A stretch of 42,593 nucleotides of DNA from Acetobacteraceae bacterium (GCA_025055335.1 JANWXJ010000134.1:1-42593); one strand, 5' to 3'. Positions 8,090-19,259 are shown, numbered from the stretch's first letter. The notes: generated by a model from the sequence alone, not told the origin. Made by a program: numbers and translations.

Positions 8090-9046
8090 GTGGACACCAT
8101 CGCGGTCCTGCTGCGGCGACCGGAAACGCTCGAGCTGGCGCGGCTTGCCCTCACGCCGCCCGGCCCGGCGGATGTGGTGGTGGAGGTGGCCTGGTCCGGC
8201 ATCTCGACCGGCACCGAACGCCTGCTGTGGAGCGGCCGCATGCCGCCTTTCCCGGGCATGGGGTATCCGCTCGTGCCCGGCTACGAGTCGGTCGGCGAGA
8301 TCGTCGAGGCCGGCCCGCAGTCCGGCCGCCGTGTCGGCGAGCGCGTGTTCGTCCCCGGCGCTCGCTGCTTCGCCCCGCTCGAGGGCGAGCCGGTGCGCGG
8401 CCTGTTCGGCGGGGCGGCCCGGCGGCTCGTGGTGCCGGGCGCGCGTGTGGTGCCGGTCGAGCAAGGCCTGCGCGAACAGGCGGTGCTTCTCGCGCTCGCC
8501 GCCACCGCCCGCCACGCCACCGCCGCCCCGGGCGCGGAGCAGCCCGGGCTGATCGTCGGCCACGGCGTGCTCGGGCGGCTGCTCGCGCGGATCGCGATCG
8601 CGCTCGGCGCCCCGCCGCCCGTGGTGTGGGAGACGAACCCGGCGCGGCGCGAGGGCGCCGCCGGATATGCCGTGCTGCACCCGGAGGAGGATCCGCGCCG
8701 AGACTACCGCGCGATCCACGACGTGAGCGGCGATTCGCGCATCCTCGACACGCTGGTCGCGCGCCTCGCCCCCGGGGGCGAGATCGTGCTCGCCGGCTTC
8801 TACGCCGAACCGCTCTCTTTCGCCTTCCCGCCCGCCTTCATGAAGGAGGCGCGGATCCGCATTGCCGCCGAGTGGCGGCCGCCGGACCTCGCCGCGGTCA
8901 ACGCGCTGATCGCCGAGGGCAGGCTCTCGCTCGAGGGGCTGATCACCCATCGCCGCGCGGCAAGCGAGGCGGCGGACGCCTACCGCATCGCCTTCGGCGA
9001 TCCCGCCTGCCTGAAGATGGTGCTGGACTGGAGGGAGAGCGCATGA
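8090..9046 (+). CDS. bchC: bacteriochlorophyllide a dehydrogenase (GTG start)
   Basis: [74 protein letters not shown]: BchC family. Confidence 0.95.
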   Translation: MDTIAVLLRRPETLELARLALTPPGPADVVVEVAWSGISTGTERLLWSGRMPPFPGMGYPLVPGYESVGEIVEAGPQSGRRVGERVFVPGARCFAPLEGEPVRGLFGGAARRLVVPGARVVPVEQGLREQAVLLALAATARHATAAPGAEQPGLIVGHGVLGRLLARIAIALGAPPPVVWETNPARREGAAGYAVLHPEEDPRRDYRAIHDVSGDSRILDTLVARLAPGGEIVLAGFYAEPLSFAFPPAFMKEARIRIAAEWRPPDLAAVNALIAEGRLSLEGLITHRRAASEAADAYRIAFGDPACLKMVLDWRESA

Positions 9047-10050
9047 ACGCCGTTCCGGGCAAGCCCGCCATGACGAGCATGCACGAGGCGCTGCGCGCCG
9101 AGGCCGCCGCCGAGCCCGACCCCGTGCCGACCGCACCGCCCGCGAAGAAGACGCAGATCATCGCGATCTACGGCAAGGGCGGCATCGGCAAGTCCTTCAC
9201 CCTCTCCAACCTCTCCTACATGATGGCGCAGCAGGGCAAGCGCGTGCTGCTGATCGGCTGCGACCCGAAGAGCGACACGACCAGCCTGCTGTTCGGCGGC
9301 CGCTCCTGCCCCACCATCATCGAGACCTCCTCGCGCAAGAAGGCCGCCGGCGAGCCGATCGCGATCGGCGACGTGTGCTTCAAGCGCGACGGGGTGTTCG
9401 CGATGGAGCTCGGCGGGCCGGAAGTGGGCCGCGGCTGCGGCGGCAGGGGCATCATCCACGGCTTCGAGACGCTCGAGAAGCTCGGCTTCCACGACTGGGA
9501 CTTCGACTACGTCCTGCTCGACTTCCTGGGCGATGTGGTGTGCGGCGGCTTCGGCCTGCCGATCGCGCGCGACATGTGCCAGAAGGTGATCATCGTCGGC
9601 TCGAACGACCTGCAGAGCCTCTACGTCGCGAACAACGTCTGCTCGGCGGTCGAGTATTTCCGCAAGCTCGGGGGCAATGTCGGCGTCGCCGGCCTCGTGA
9701 TCAACAAGGACGACGGCACCGGCGAGGCGGCGGCCTTCGCCGCGGCCGTCGGCATCCCCGTGCTGGCGGCGATCCCGGCCGACGAGGACATCCGCCGCAA
9801 GAGCGCGAACTACGAGATCGTGGGCCGCCCTGGCGGGCGCTGGGCGCCGCTGTTCGAGCGGTTGGCCACCCAGGTGGCGGAGGCGCCGCCGCTCCGCCCG
9901 AAGCCCCTCTCGCAGGAAGGGCTGCTCGGGCTGTTCAAGGGCGAGGCGGTCGGGCGCGACGTGGTGCTCGACCCGGCGACGGAGGCCGACATGTGCGGCC
10001 CGAACCACATGCCCAAGCCCTCGCTCGAAGTGGTCTACGAGGGGAGCTGA
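9043..10050 (+). CDS. bchX: chlorophyllide a reductase iron protein subunit X
   Basis: [48 protein letters not shown]: NifH/BchX P-loop; ATGA overlap with bchC. Confidence 0.97.
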   Translation: MNAVPGKPAMTSMHEALRAEAAAEPDPVPTAPPAKKTQIIAIYGKGGIGKSFTLSNLSYMMAQQGKRVLLIGCDPKSDTTSLLFGGRSCPTIIETSSRKKAAGEPIAIGDVCFKRDGVFAMELGGPEVGRGCGGRGIIHGFETLEKLGFHDWDFDYVLLDFLGDVVCGGFGLPIARDMCQKVIIVGSNDLQSLYVANNVCSAVEYFRKLGGNVGVAGLVINKDDGTGEAAAFAAAVGIPVLAAIPADEDIRRKSANYEIVGRPGGRWAPLFERLATQVAEAPPLRPKPLSQEGLLGLFKGEAVGRDVVLDPATEADMCGPNHMPKPSLEVVYEGS

Positions 10051-10054
10051 GGCG

Positions 10055-11548
10055 ATGGACGGCCTTCCCCCCGGCGCCGGCGGCTGCCACGGCGGGCGAG
10101 AGACGATGCAGGCCGCCGCGCGCGCCGCCGGCAAGAGCGAGGCGATGGAGCGCCTCGCGCGGGACTATCCGCGCGGCCCGCACGACCAGCCGCAATCCAT
10201 GTGCCCGGCCTTCGGGTCCTTGCGCGTCGGGCTGCGCATGAAGCGGACGGCGACGATCCTCTCGGGCTCGGCGTGCTGCGTCTACGGCCTCACCTTCACC
10301 AGCCACTTCTACGGCGCGCGGCGCAGCGTGGGCTACGTGCCCTTCAACTCCGAGACGCTGGTGACCGGCAAGCTCTTCGAGGACATCCGCGAGGCCGTGC
10401 ACGCCATGGCGAAGCCGGAGGAGTACGACGCGATCGTCGTCACCAACCTCTGCGTGCCCACGGCCTCGGGCGTGCCGCTCGACCTGCTGCCGAGAGAGAT
10501 CAACGGCGTGCGGATCATCGGCATCGACGTGCCGGGCTTCGGCGTGCCGACGCATGCGGAAGCGAAGGACGTGCTGTCGGGCGCGATGCTGCGCTACGCG
10601 CGGGCAGAGGCCGAGGCGGGCCCGGTCGCGCGGCCGGCGCGGCATGTGGAGGGGGCGCGCAGCGTCACCCTGCTCGGCGAGCTGTTCCCGGCCGACCCGC
10701 CCGGGATCGGCGCGCTGCTCGCACCACTCGGCCTCTCCCTCGGCGCCACCGTGCCGACGCGGGAGTGGCGCGACCTCTATGCCGCGCTGGATTGCGTGGC
10801 GGCGGCCGCGCTGCATCCCTTCTACACGGCAAGCGTGCGCGAACTCCAGGCGGCGGGGCGGCCGGTGGTCGGCTCCGGCCCGGTCGGGGTGGAGGGCACG
10901 GCCGCCTGGCTCGAGGGCATCGGCCGCGCGGCGGGGGTGGAGGCGGCGCGCGTGGATGCCGCGAAGGCCCGCACCCTGCCGGCGATCCAGGGCGCGCTCG
11001 GCGCGAAGCCGGTGAAGGCGCGCATCACCGTCTCGGGCTACGAGGGCTCGGAACTCCTCGTCGCGCGGCTGCTGATCGAGGCCGGCGCCGAGGTGCCCTA
11101 TGTCGGCACCGCCTGCCCGCGCACCGAGTGGAGCGAGCCCGACCGGCAGTGGCTCGAGGCGCATGGCTGCCACGTGCAGTACCGCGCGAGCCTGGAGCAG
11201 GACATCGCGGCGATGCGCGAGGCGAAGCCCGATCTCGCGCTCGGCACCACGCCGCTCGTGCAGAAGGCGAAGGAGGAGGGCACGCCCGCCCTCTATTTCA
11301 CCAACATGGTGAGCGCGCGGCCGCTGTTCGGGCCTGCGGGTGCCGCCTCCATGGCGGGGATCGTGGCGGCGCAGACGAGCGGGCGCGAGCGGTTCTCGCG
11401 CATGGTCTCGTTCTTCGAGGGTGTCGGCACGCCGGACGGCGCGGGCTACGGCTTCCGCGACAAGCCTGCGGATCCGCCGGGCTTCCGCGAGCGCATCCGC
11501 AAGCAGCGGCTGGCCAGGGCGAAGGCCGAGGAAGCGGTGGGGACGTAA
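10055..11548 (+). CDS. bchY: chlorophyllide a reductase subunit Y
   Basis: [66 protein letters not shown]. Confidence 0.97.
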   Translation: MDGLPPGAGGCHGGRETMQAAARAAGKSEAMERLARDYPRGPHDQPQSMCPAFGSLRVGLRMKRTATILSGSACCVYGLTFTSHFYGARRSVGYVPFNSETLVTGKLFEDIREAVHAMAKPEEYDAIVVTNLCVPTASGVPLDLLPREINGVRIIGIDVPGFGVPTHAEAKDVLSGAMLRYARAEAEAGPVARPARHVEGARSVTLLGELFPADPPGIGALLAPLGLSLGATVPTREWRDLYAALDCVAAAALHPFYTASVRELQAAGRPVVGSGPVGVEGTAAWLEGIGRAAGVEAARVDAAKARTLPAIQGALGAKPVKARITVSGYEGSELLVARLLIEAGAEVPYVGTACPRTEWSEPDRQWLEAHGCHVQYRASLEQDIAAMREAKPDLALGTTPLVQKAKEEGTPALYFTNMVSARPLFGPAGAASMAGIVAAQTSGRERFSRMVSFFEGVGTPDGAGYGFRDKPADPPGFRERIRKQRLARAKAEEAVGT

Positions 11549-11552
11549 GGCG

Positions 11553-13013
11553 ATGCTCGTCCTCGATCATGATCGCGCCGGCGGATACTGGGGGGCGGTC
11601 TACGCCTTCAGCGCGGTGCGCGGGCTGCGGGTGGTGATCGACGGGCCGGTGGGGTGCGAGAACCTGCCGGTGACCGCCGTGCTGCACTACACCGACGCGC
11701 TTCCGCCGCACGAGCTTCCGGTGGTGGTGACGGGCCTCGATGAGGACGCGCTGTCCAAGACCGGGACCGAGGAGCAGATGAGGCGCGCCGCCGGCACGCA
11801 GGACCCCGACCTGCCGGCGGTGGTGGTCACGGGCTCGATCGCCGAGATGATCGGCGGCGGCGTGACGCCGCAGGGATCGAACCTGCAGCGCTTCATCCCG
11901 CGCACGATCGACGAGGACCAGTGGCAGGCCGCCGACCGGGCGATCCTGTGGCTGTGGAACGAGTTCGGCGCGCGCGGGCGCCGCCCGAAGCCGCGCGCGC
12001 GGAAGGAAGGCGAGCGCCCGCGCGTCAACATCATCGGGCCGATCTACGGCACCTTCAACATGCCCTCGGATCTGGCGGAGGTGCGGCGCCTTGTCGAGGG
12101 GATCGGCTGCGAGGTGAACCTGGTGTTCCCCTTGGGCAGCCACATCGAGGACATCCCGAAGCTGCCGAACGCGGACGTGAACGTGCTGATGTACCGCGAG
12201 TTCGGGCGGAAACTCTGCGAGGAGCTGGAGCGGCCCTACCTGATGGCGCCCTTCGGCGTGTTCGCCACCACCAACTTCCTGCGCAAGCTCGGGGAGCTCA
12301 CCGGCCTGGATCCCGAGCCGTTCATCGAGCGCGAGAAGCACACCACGATCAAGCCGATCTGGGACCTCTGGCGCTCGGTGACGCAGGACTTTTTCTCCTC
12401 CGCCTCGGTCGGGATCGCCGCCACCGAGACCTACGCGCGGGGCCTCTCGCGCCTCCTCGGCGAGGAGATGGGGGTTCCGATCGCCTTCTGCTTCGCCCGC
12501 AGGCCGGGCGAGAAGCCCGACAACGCGGCGGTGCGGGCGGCGGTGCACCGCGCCCCGCCGCTGGTGCTGTTCGGCTCCTACAACGAGCGCATGTACGCCG
12601 CCGAGATCGGCGCGCGCACGGCCTACATCCCGGCCTCCTTCCCGGGTGCGATCATCCGCCGCGCCACCGGCACGCCCTTCATGGGCTACGCGGGGGCGAC
12701 CTACGTCGTGCAGGAATACTGCAACGCGCTGTTCGACGCGCTGTTCCACATCCTTCCCCTCTCGACGGAGATGGACAAGGCGCCGCCCACGCCCGCGCGG
12801 CCGGATGCGCCGCATGCGCTGCCGTGGGACGCCGAGGCGCTTGCCGCGCTCGACGGACATGTCGCCGCGGAACCCTTCCTCATCCGCATCTCCGCCGCCA
12901 AGCGCCACCGCGAGGCGATCGAGGCGGCGGCGAAGGAGGCGGGTGAGCTGCGCGTCACGCGCCGGCGGGTGGCCGCCGTGCTGGGTGCGCGCGTGGCGGA
13001 GCCCGTCGCATGA
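11553..13013 (+). CDS. bchZ: chlorophyllide a reductase subunit Z
   Basis: [67 protein letters not shown]...; follows bchY. Confidence 0.97.
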   Translation: MLVLDHDRAGGYWGAVYAFSAVRGLRVVIDGPVGCENLPVTAVLHYTDALPPHELPVVVTGLDEDALSKTGTEEQMRRAAGTQDPDLPAVVVTGSIAEMIGGGVTPQGSNLQRFIPRTIDEDQWQAADRAILWLWNEFGARGRRPKPRARKEGERPRVNIIGPIYGTFNMPSDLAEVRRLVEGIGCEVNLVFPLGSHIEDIPKLPNADVNVLMYREFGRKLCEELERPYLMAPFGVFATTNFLRKLGELTGLDPEPFIEREKHTTIKPIWDLWRSVTQDFFSSASVGIAATETYARGLSRLLGEEMGVPIAFCFARRPGEKPDNAAVRAAVHRAPPLVLFGSYNERMYAAEIGARTAYIPASFPGAIIRRATGTPFMGYAGATYVVQEYCNALFDALFHILPLSTEMDKAPPTPARPDAPHALPWDAEALAALDGHVAAEPFLIRISAAKRHREAIEAAAKEAGELRVTRRRVAAVLGARVAEPVA

Positions 13014-13032
13014 GCGGCGGCGCGACCGGACT

Positions 13033-13061
13033 GTCCGCCTGGCCTTGCCAGGCCGACGGAC
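13033..13061 (+). repeat. stem-loop in the bchZ-pufB intergenic region
   Basis: GTCCGCCTGGCCTTGCCAGGCCGACGGAC: CCTGGC/GCCAGG 6-bp stem, extended by GTCCG/CGGAC after a bulge. Confidence 0.7.
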
Positions 13062-13090
13062 GCGGGGGGCCGGGTCCCCTCGCATCCCTG

Positions 13091-13109
13091 CCGCGCGGGA
13101 GATGCGCGG
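13091..13109 (+). repeat. second stem-loop upstream of pufB
   Basis: CCGCGC gggagat GCGCGG. Confidence 0.5.
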
Positions 13110-13145
13110 TAACGGCCGAAAGGCTCTCATCCGGAAGGAGAAGAG

Positions 13146-13361
13146 ATGGCTGACGGAAGGGACAGCTCCCTGTCGGGGCTGACCGAAAACGAAGCGAGGG
13201 AGTTCCACTCGATCTTCATGACGAGCTTCGTGCTCTTCACGGTGATCGCGATCGTGGCGCACTACCTCGTGTGGCTCTGGCGCCCGTGGCTGCCGCCTGT
13301 CGGCGGCTACCGCGCCGAGGTGATCGACGCGGTGACCCCGCTCATCACCATGCTGACCTGA
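13146..13361 (+). CDS. pufB: light-harvesting 1 beta polypeptide
   Basis: [41 protein letters not shown]1 beta with BChl-ligand His and W-R-P-W. Confidence 0.97.
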   Translation: MADGRDSSLSGLTENEAREFHSIFMTSFVLFTVIAIVAHYLVWLWRPWLPPVGGYRAEVIDAVTPLITMLT

Positions 13362-13374
13362 GGAGGACCGGGAC

Positions 13375-13557
13375 ATGTGGCGCATCTGGCTGCTGTTCGA
13401 CCCGCGCCGCGCGCTGGTCGCCCTGTTCTCCTTCCTCGGCGTGCTGGCCCTGCTGATCCACTTCATCCTGCTCAGCACGGACCGGTTCAACTGGATCGAG
13501 GGCCCGCGCCCGGCGGCGACGGCCTCGTCCAACGCTCCGCTGCCGGCGGGGCGCTAG
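13375..13557 (+). CDS. pufA: light-harvesting 1 alpha polypeptide
   Basis: [42 protein letters not shown]1 alpha with ligand His. Confidence 0.97.
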   Translation: MWRIWLLFDPRRALVALFSFLGVLALLIHFILLSTDRFNWIEGPRPAATASSNAPLPAGR

Positions 13558-13564
13558 CCCGCCT

Positions 13565-13602
13565 GCCCGGCGACGGGCGGGGCCTTCCGTCCGCCGCCGG
13601 GC
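13565..13602 (+). repeat. pufA-pufL intercistronic hairpin 1
   Basis: GCCCGGCGACGGGCGG-ggcctt-CCGTCCGCCGCCGGGC: 16-position stem with one A.C mismatch and one G.U; 6-nt loop. Confidence 0.9.
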
Positions 13603-13609
13603 GCAACCC

Positions 13610-13636
13610 GAGAGGCCGGCCCCGCGGCCGGCTCTC
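13610..13636 (+). repeat. pufA-pufL intercistronic hairpin 2
   Basis: GAGAGgCCGGCC-ccgc-GGCCGGCTCTC: 11-bp stem with one bulged G. Confidence 0.8.
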
Positions 13637-13653
13637 CAGCCAGGGATCAGGCC

Positions 13654-14478
13654 ATGAGCATGCTCAGCTTCGAGAGGAAGTACCGCGTACGAGGCGGCAC
13701 CCTGGTCGGGGGCAACCTGTTCGACTTCTGGGTCGGGCCGTTCTACGTCGGCTTCTTCGGCGTCACCACCATCTTCTTCACCGTGCTCGGCACGGCGCTG
13801 ATCGTCTACGCCACCGCCCTCGAGGGCGAGTGGAACATCTGGAAGATCAACATCGCGCCGCCCGATCTCTCCTACGGCCTCGGTTTCGCGCCCCTGCGCG
13901 AGGGGGGGTTCTGGCAGCTCATCACCATCTGCGCGATCGGCGCCTTCGTCAGCTGGGCGCTGCGCCAGGCCGAGATCGCGCGCAAGCTCGGCATGGGGCT
14001 GCACATCCCCTTCGCCTACGGCATGGCGGTGTTCGCCTACGTCACGCTGGTGGTGATCCGCCCGCTGCTGATGGGCGCCTGGGGCCACGGCTTCCCCTAC
14101 GGCATCTGGAGCCACCTCGACTGGGTGTCGAACGTCGGCTACCAGTACCTGCACTTCCACTACAACCCGGCGCACATGATCGCGGTGAGCTTCTTCTTCA
14201 CCACGACGCTCGCGCTGTCGCTCCACGCCTCGCTCGTGCTCGCCGCCATCAACCCGAGGAAGGGCGAGCGGATGAAGACGGCCGAGCACGAGAACACCTT
14301 CTACCGCGACTTCATCGGCTACTCGATCGGCACCCTCGGCATCCACCGGCTCGGGCTGTTCGTCGCGCTCTCGGCCGGGTTCTGGAGCGCGGTGTGCATC
14401 GTGATCAGCGGCCCCTTCTGGACGCGCGGCTGGCCCGAATGGTGGGGCTGGTGGCTCAACCTGCCGATCTGGAACTGA
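13654..14478 (+). CDS. pufL: photosynthetic reaction center subunit L
   Basis: [39 protein letters not shown]...[45 protein letters not shown]. Confidence 0.98.
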   Translation: MSMLSFERKYRVRGGTLVGGNLFDFWVGPFYVGFFGVTTIFFTVLGTALIVYATALEGEWNIWKINIAPPDLSYGLGFAPLREGGFWQLITICAIGAFVSWALRQAEIARKLGMGLHIPFAYGMAVFAYVTLVVIRPLLMGAWGHGFPYGIWSHLDWVSNVGYQYLHFHYNPAHMIAVSFFFTTTLALSLHASLVLAAINPRKGERMKTAEHENTFYRDFIGYSIGTLGIHRLGLFVALSAGFWSAVCIVISGPFWTRGWPEWWGWWLNLPIWN

Positions 14479-14494
14479 GGGAAGGGACCAGACG

Positions 14495-15472
14495 ATGGCC
14501 GAATACCAGTACCTCTTCTGCCGGCTCCAGGTCCGCAGCGCGCCCTACCCCGGCGTGCCGCTGCCGAAGGGCGCCACCGGGCGCGAGGGCAAGCCCTTCT
14601 TCAACTACTGGATCGGCAAGATCGGCGATGCGCAGATCGGCCCGATACGCCTCGGCTACACCGGGGTGCTGTCGCTGTTCTGCGGCTTCATCGCGATCGA
14701 GATCATCGGGCTCAACATGCTGGCCTCGGTGAACTGGGACGTGGTGCAGTTCATCCGGCTGCTGCCCTGGCTCGCGCTCGAGCCGCCGCCGCCGGCCTAC
14801 GGCCTCTCCTTCCCGCCGCTCGCGCAGGGCGGCTGGTGGCTGCTTGCCGGCTTCTTCCTGACCGCCGCGATCATCCTGTGGTGGATCAGGCTCTATATCC
14901 GCGCCAAGGAGCTCGGCCTCGGGCAGCACACCTTCTACGCCTTCGGCGCTGCGATCTGGCTCTATCTCGTGCTCGGCTTCTTCCGGCCGCTGCTCATGGG
15001 CTCCTGGAGCGAGGGGGTGCCCTTCGGCATCTTCCCGCACCTCGACTGGACCGCGGCCTTCTCTATCCGCTACGGCAACCTCTTCTACAACCCGTTCCAC
15101 GGCCTCAGCATCGCCTTCCTCTACGGCTCGACGCTGCTGTTCGCCATGCACGGGGCGACCATCCTCGCCGTCGGGCGCTTCGGCGGCGAGCGCGAGGTGG
15201 AGCAGGCCTACGACCGCGGCACCGCGATGGAGCGCGCCGCGCTGTTCTGGCGCTGGACCATGGGCTTCAACGCGACCAGCGAGAGCATCCACCGCTGGGC
15301 GTGGTGGTTCGCGGTGCTGACGCCGATCACCGGCGGCATCGGGATCATCCTGACCGGCACGGTGGTGGACAACTGGTATCTCTGGGCGGTCGAGAAGGGC
15401 TACGCGCCCTCCTACCCGACGGTCTATCCGGGTGTCGCCGATCCCGCCCTGCTGACGGGAGGCGCGCGATGA
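14495..15472 (+). CDS. pufM: photosynthetic reaction center subunit M
   Basis: [17 protein letters not shown]...[45 protein letters not shown]...[44 protein letters not shown]. Confidence 0.98.
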   Translation: MAEYQYLFCRLQVRSAPYPGVPLPKGATGREGKPFFNYWIGKIGDAQIGPIRLGYTGVLSLFCGFIAIEIIGLNMLASVNWDVVQFIRLLPWLALEPPPPAYGLSFPPLAQGGWWLLAGFFLTAAIILWWIRLYIRAKELGLGQHTFYAFGAAIWLYLVLGFFRPLLMGSWSEGVPFGIFPHLDWTAAFSIRYGNLFYNPFHGLSIAFLYGSTLLFAMHGATILAVGRFGGEREVEQAYDRGTAMERAALFWRWTMGFNATSESIHRWAWWFAVLTPITGGIGIILTGTVVDNWYLWAVEKGYAPSYPTVYPGVADPALLTGGAR

Positions 15473-16608
15473 GAACCGACCATGCGATGAACCGCTTCTT
15501 CGTCCTCGCGGGGGCGGTGCTGCTCGGGATTGCGGGGTTCGCGGTGGTGGTGCTGAGCTTCGAGCGCCCGCCCGTGCGCACCGTGCAGATCGGCCACCGC
15601 GGGGTGGCGATGGAGCTCGTGTACAACCCCCGCACGGTGGCCGCCGAGTTCGCCCGCCAGCAGGCCCCGGCCGCCCTCGACCCGGCCGACCCGCCCGAGA
15701 GCGACGAGGACCGCGCGAGTGCCATCTACGAGAACGTGCCGGTGCTCGGGCACCTCTCGGTGGCGCAGTTCGGGCGGATCATGCAGGCGATGACGGAGTG
15801 GCTCTATCCGGGCCAGGGGGCGGAGGGCTGCAACAACTGCCACGTGCCCGGCAACTTCGCGGCCGAGGACGTGTACCAGAAGCACGTGGCGCGCCGCATG
15901 CTGCAGATGGTGCACCAGATCAACACCGCCTGGCGCAGCCATGTGGGCGACACCGGCGTGACATGCTACACCTGCCACCGCGGCCAGGCGGTGCCTGCCT
16001 ATGTGTGGTCGCAACAGCCGGAACACGCGACGCGCGGCGGCATGGCCGGGATCCAGGTGGCGCAGAACCTGCCGGGGCGGGATGTCGGCCTCTCCTCGCT
16101 GCCGAACGAGCCCTTCACGCCGTTCCTTTTCCATGACGAGAACATCCGCCGCCTGACGCTGACGCCGCGGCCCTCCGGCAACCTCGCCGGAACGATGAAC
16201 ACGGAGTGGAACTACGCGCTGATGATGCACATGTCCACCTCGCTCGGGGTGAACTGCACCTTCTGCCACAACAGCCGCTCGTTCCACTCCTGGGAGAGCA
16301 GCACGCCCCAGCGCGTGACGGCGTGGTACGGCATCCGCATGCTCCGGGACATCAACGTGAACTACATCGAGGTGCTGCGCGACCGCTTCCCGCCGCACCG
16401 CCTCGGGCCGCTGGGCGATACGCTCAAGGCCAACTGCTCCACCTGCCACCACGGCGTGTACCGCCCGCTGTGGGGCGCGCCGATGGCGCGCGACTATCCG
16501 GAGCTGAACCTCGCGAACTTCCAGCGCGCCGCGGCCGCCGCGCCGGCGGCGGCGCCCGCCGTCGAGCCGGTGCCGGAAGGCGAGCCGATCCGCCTGCCGG
16601 CGAACTGA
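15469..16608 (+). CDS. pufC: reaction center tetraheme cytochrome c subunit
   Basis: Four CxxCH motifs: CNNCH, CYTCH, CTFCH, CSTCH; ATGA overlap with pufM. Confidence 0.97.
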   Translation: MRTDHAMNRFFVLAGAVLLGIAGFAVVVLSFERPPVRTVQIGHRGVAMELVYNPRTVAAEFARQQAPAALDPADPPESDEDRASAIYENVPVLGHLSVAQFGRIMQAMTEWLYPGQGAEGCNNCHVPGNFAAEDVYQKHVARRMLQMVHQINTAWRSHVGDTGVTCYTCHRGQAVPAYVWSQQPEHATRGGMAGIQVAQNLPGRDVGLSSLPNEPFTPFLFHDENIRRLTLTPRPSGNLAGTMNTEWNYALMMHMSTSLGVNCTFCHNSRSFHSWESSTPQRVTAWYGIRMLRDINVNYIEVLRDRFPPHRLGPLGDTLKANCSTCHHGVYRPLWGAPMARDYPELNLANFQRAAAAAPAAAPAVEPVPEGEPIRLPAN

Positions 16609-16631
16609 GGCCGGGCAGTCCGCTACGCCGG

Positions 16632-16662
16632 CGGCCCGGGGCGCGATCCAAGCCCCGGGCCG
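16632..16662 (+). terminator. hairpin downstream of pufC
   Basis: CGGCCCGGGGC-gcgatccaa-GCCCCGGGCCG: perfect 11-bp stem, 9-nt loop; no T tract. Confidence 0.65.
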
Positions 16663-16688
16663 GCCGCGGGGCGGAGACAACGCGATCC

Positions 16689-16710
16689 GACCCGGGAGGC
16701 TGCCCGGGTC
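16689..16710 (+). terminator. second hairpin downstream of pufC
   Basis: GACCCGGG-aggctg-CCCGGGTC: perfect 8-bp stem. Confidence 0.55.
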
Positions 16711-16802
16711 CCTCTGCCCCCGTGCAGGACCGCGCGGCGCCGTCCCGCAGGGTAGCGAAGGGCGCGGGAGCCGATGGTCGAGAGAGACCGCCCCGCAGTG
16801 CC

Positions 16803-17570
16803 TCAGCCCGGGGCGCCGGCGCGGGCTTCCGGCGCGCCCGCGGCGCCGCCGTGCCTCCTGGCCGCGAGCCGCGCCCAGTACTCCCAGGCGCGGGAATAGC
16901 CCTCCGCCGCCGCCCCTGCGCCGAGACGCTCGCGGATCCGCGCGATCTCGCCCGGCGAGAGGAACTCGATGTCGCCGAGGGCGGCCGCCTCCATCTGCAG
17001 GCGCGCGTTCACCTCGAGATAGACGGCGGTGTACACGGCCTCCTTCAGGCTGCGCCCGGCCACTGTCGCGCCGTGGCCGCGCATCAGCACCACCGTCCCC
17101 TCGCCAAGCCCGGCGGCGAGATCGCGCCCCATCGGCATGTCGCAGACGAGAAGCGAGGTGTCGCCGAAGCGGCGCCGCGCGTCCCACACCGGCACCTCGG
17201 CGCCGATGGTGGCGCAGGAATGCATCACGGGCCGCAGCGGCCGCCGCGTGACGGAGAAGGGCACGACGCTGCGCGCGTGGCTGTGCACCACCGCCTGCAC
17301 CTCGGGGCGCGCCTCGTAGATCGCGCCGTGGATGAAGCGCTCGAGATACGGCTTGCGCGGCGCGGCCGAGAGCGGCGCGCCGTCGAGCGCATACTCCTCG
17401 ATGTCCGACGCCTCGACCAGGTCGGGCGACAGCGCGCGGGACAGCAGGTAGCGGTCCTGGTGCTCCGGGTGCCGCACGCTCACATGCCCGAAGGCGTCCA
17501 CGACCCCCTGGTCGGCCAGGATGCGGTTGGCGGTGACGAGATCCGCGACCAGCGCGGGCAGCGTGCTCAT
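16803..17570 (-). CDS. class II aldolase/adducin family protein (candidate aromatic-acid decarboxylase by context)
   Basis: QAVVHSHARSVVPFSVT (metal-binding HSH) and VVLMRGHGATVAGRSLKEAVYTAVYLEVNARLQ (RGHG). Confidence 0.9.
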   Translation of the reverse strand: MSTLPALVADLVTANRILADQGVVDAFGHVSVRHPEHQDRYLLSRALSPDLVEASDIEEYALDGAPLSAAPRKPYLERFIHGAIYEARPEVQAVVHSHARSVVPFSVTRRPLRPVMHSCATIGAEVPVWDARRRFGDTSLLVCDMPMGRDLAAGLGEGTVVLMRGHGATVAGRSLKEAVYTAVYLEVNARLQMEAAALGDIEFLSPGEIARIRERLGAGAAAEGYSRAWEYWARLAARRHGGAAGAPEARAGAPG

Positions 17571-19222
17571 GTGCGGTCCTCCGGCGGTTGCTGCCGCCCC
17601 GTTGCGATCGCGGCGAGGCGCCGCGGATCGGCCCCACCCCCGCCGCGCCAGACGATGTGCAGGTCCGGCCGCAGCAGCAGCAGGTCGTGGCCGTAGATCT
17701 CGCGCGGGTGGCGATCGGGAATGCGCAGGCAGCGGAACGGCGCGCCGAGCGCGGCGAAGGCGCGCGCCCAGGGGCCTTCCTCGACCGCCGCCGCCTGCGG
17801 CCCGACGGCGAGCAGCGTGAAGGCGTCGTCGGGCACGGCATCCTGCAGCGCCCGCCCATCCGGCAGCCACAGATGCGGCAGCCGGGCGCCCGGCCAGGTG
17901 GTGGGGCGGTAGTCGCGGAAGAGATGTTCGGGGCCGCCCGGGATGTCGTCGATGATCGGGCTGTCCACATAGCGGTAGCCGAGTTCGGCGCCGATCATCT
18001 CGTTGGTCTTGCGCTGCTCGATGTCGGCCACCGCGGCAAGCGCGGCGCGCGCCGCCTCTCCCGCCGGCGAGTCCTCGGCGATCTCGGGCCGCCACATGGC
18101 CCGCCAGGCGCGGCGGCCGAGCGAGGCGTAGCGCGAGGCGCCGATGTTGCGCTCGGCCACCTGGCGGCGCTCGATCTCGTAGGAGGCGAGCAGCCCCGGC
18201 CCGCCCCAGCCGCGCAGCGTGCCCCACAGTTTCCAGGCGAGGTCGAAGGCGTCCCCCACCCCGGTGTTCATGCCGAGGCCGCCCGTCGGGATCACGAGAT
18301 GCACCGCATCCCCGGCGAGCAGGACGCGCCCGTCGCGGTAGCGTTCGGCCAGCAGCAGGTTCTGCCGCCAGGGCGCGCAATAGAGCATCTCGAAGGGCAG
18401 CGGCAGGGCGATGATCTCGGCGAAGCGCCGGCGCATCGCCTCGGCGTCCGGCAGGGTGGCGTGCAGGGTCCAGTGGCGCGTGGAATCCTGCATGATCAGG
18501 AAGCCGTGGTTCGCATCCGCCACGTGGTAGTGCCGCCCCCGGCCCGGGCCGGGGCCGATCGGCAGCCGCTCGAACAGCCCGTCGCAGCGGAACAGCGCCT
18601 GCTGCAGCTCGAGAAGGTTCCCCTCGCCGCGCAGCCGTATGCCGAGGCTGCGGCGCACGAGGCTCTGCCCGCCGTCGCAGCCGACGAGCCACGCCCCCTC
18701 GATCCGGCGCACCTCTCCCCCCGGGCCGCGGGCATAGGCGTAGGCGCAGCGCGAATCCTGCCCCACCGCCTCCACCTCGACGCCGTAGCGGACGGACACC
18801 GTCGGCAAGGACTCGACCGCGGACTTGAGCAGCGGCTCGAGGGTGTACTGCGAGACGAGCTGGTAGGGTTCGCAGGGTTCGCTGCCGTCGTTCACGGCGG
18901 CGAGCCGCTTGCGCGCCTCGGCCACCGACGGATAGGGCAGCCTGAGGATCGGCGGCCGGTCCATCGCCAGGATGATGAACACGTCCATCGGCACATCGGC
19001 CGGCAGGCCGGCGGCGCGGATGCGCTCGGCAAGCCCGACGCGGCGGAACATCTCCATCGTGCGGGCGTTGCAGCGCTCCATCTTCGGCCAGAACTGCGGC
19101 GCCGGGTGGCGCTCGAGCAGCGCCGTGCGCACCCCGCGCCGGCCGAGTTCGAAGGCGAGCGTGAGCCCGACCGGCCCCGCGCCGACGACGACCACTTCGA
19201 ACGACTCCTGGTCGAGTGCCAT
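17567..19222 (-). CDS. FAD-dependent aromatic hydroxylase, MhpA-like
   Basis: FEVVVVGAGPVGLTLAFELGRRGVRTALLERHPAPQFWPKMERCNARTMEMFRRVGL; RVLLAGDAVHLVIPTGGLGMNTGVGDAFDLAWKLWGTLRGWGGPGLLASYEIERR. Confidence 0.92.
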   Translation of the reverse strand: MALDQESFEVVVVGAGPVGLTLAFELGRRGVRTALLERHPAPQFWPKMERCNARTMEMFRRVGLAERIRAAGLPADVPMDVFIILAMDRPPILRLPYPSVAEARKRLAAVNDGSEPCEPYQLVSQYTLEPLLKSAVESLPTVSVRYGVEVEAVGQDSRCAYAYARGPGGEVRRIEGAWLVGCDGGQSLVRRSLGIRLRGEGNLLELQQALFRCDGLFERLPIGPGPGRGRHYHVADANHGFLIMQDSTRHWTLHATLPDAEAMRRRFAEIIALPLPFEMLYCAPWRQNLLLAERYRDGRVLLAGDAVHLVIPTGGLGMNTGVGDAFDLAWKLWGTLRGWGGPGLLASYEIERRQVAERNIGASRYASLGRRAWRAMWRPEIAEDSPAGEAARAALAAVADIEQRKTNEMIGAELGYRYVDSPIIDDIPGGPEHLFRDYRPTTWPGARLPHLWLPDGRALQDAVPDDAFTLLAVGPQAAAVEEGPWARAFAALGAPFRCLRIPDRHPREIYGHDLLLLRPDLHIVWRGGGGADPRRLAAIATGRQQPPEDRT

Positions 19223-19259
19223 GCAACCTCTCGCGGTGTGGGCGCGCCGGCCGCGGCGG

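Noticed and set aside
6731-9136. 801-aa minus-strand ORF opposite crtF/bchC/bchX
   Set aside because: Antisense shadow of well-supported genes; Arg/His/Glu/Gly-rich low-complexity composition.
11298-13532. 744-aa minus-strand ORF opposite bchY/bchZ/pufBA
   Set aside because: Antisense shadow in GC-rich coding DNA; no recognizable domain.
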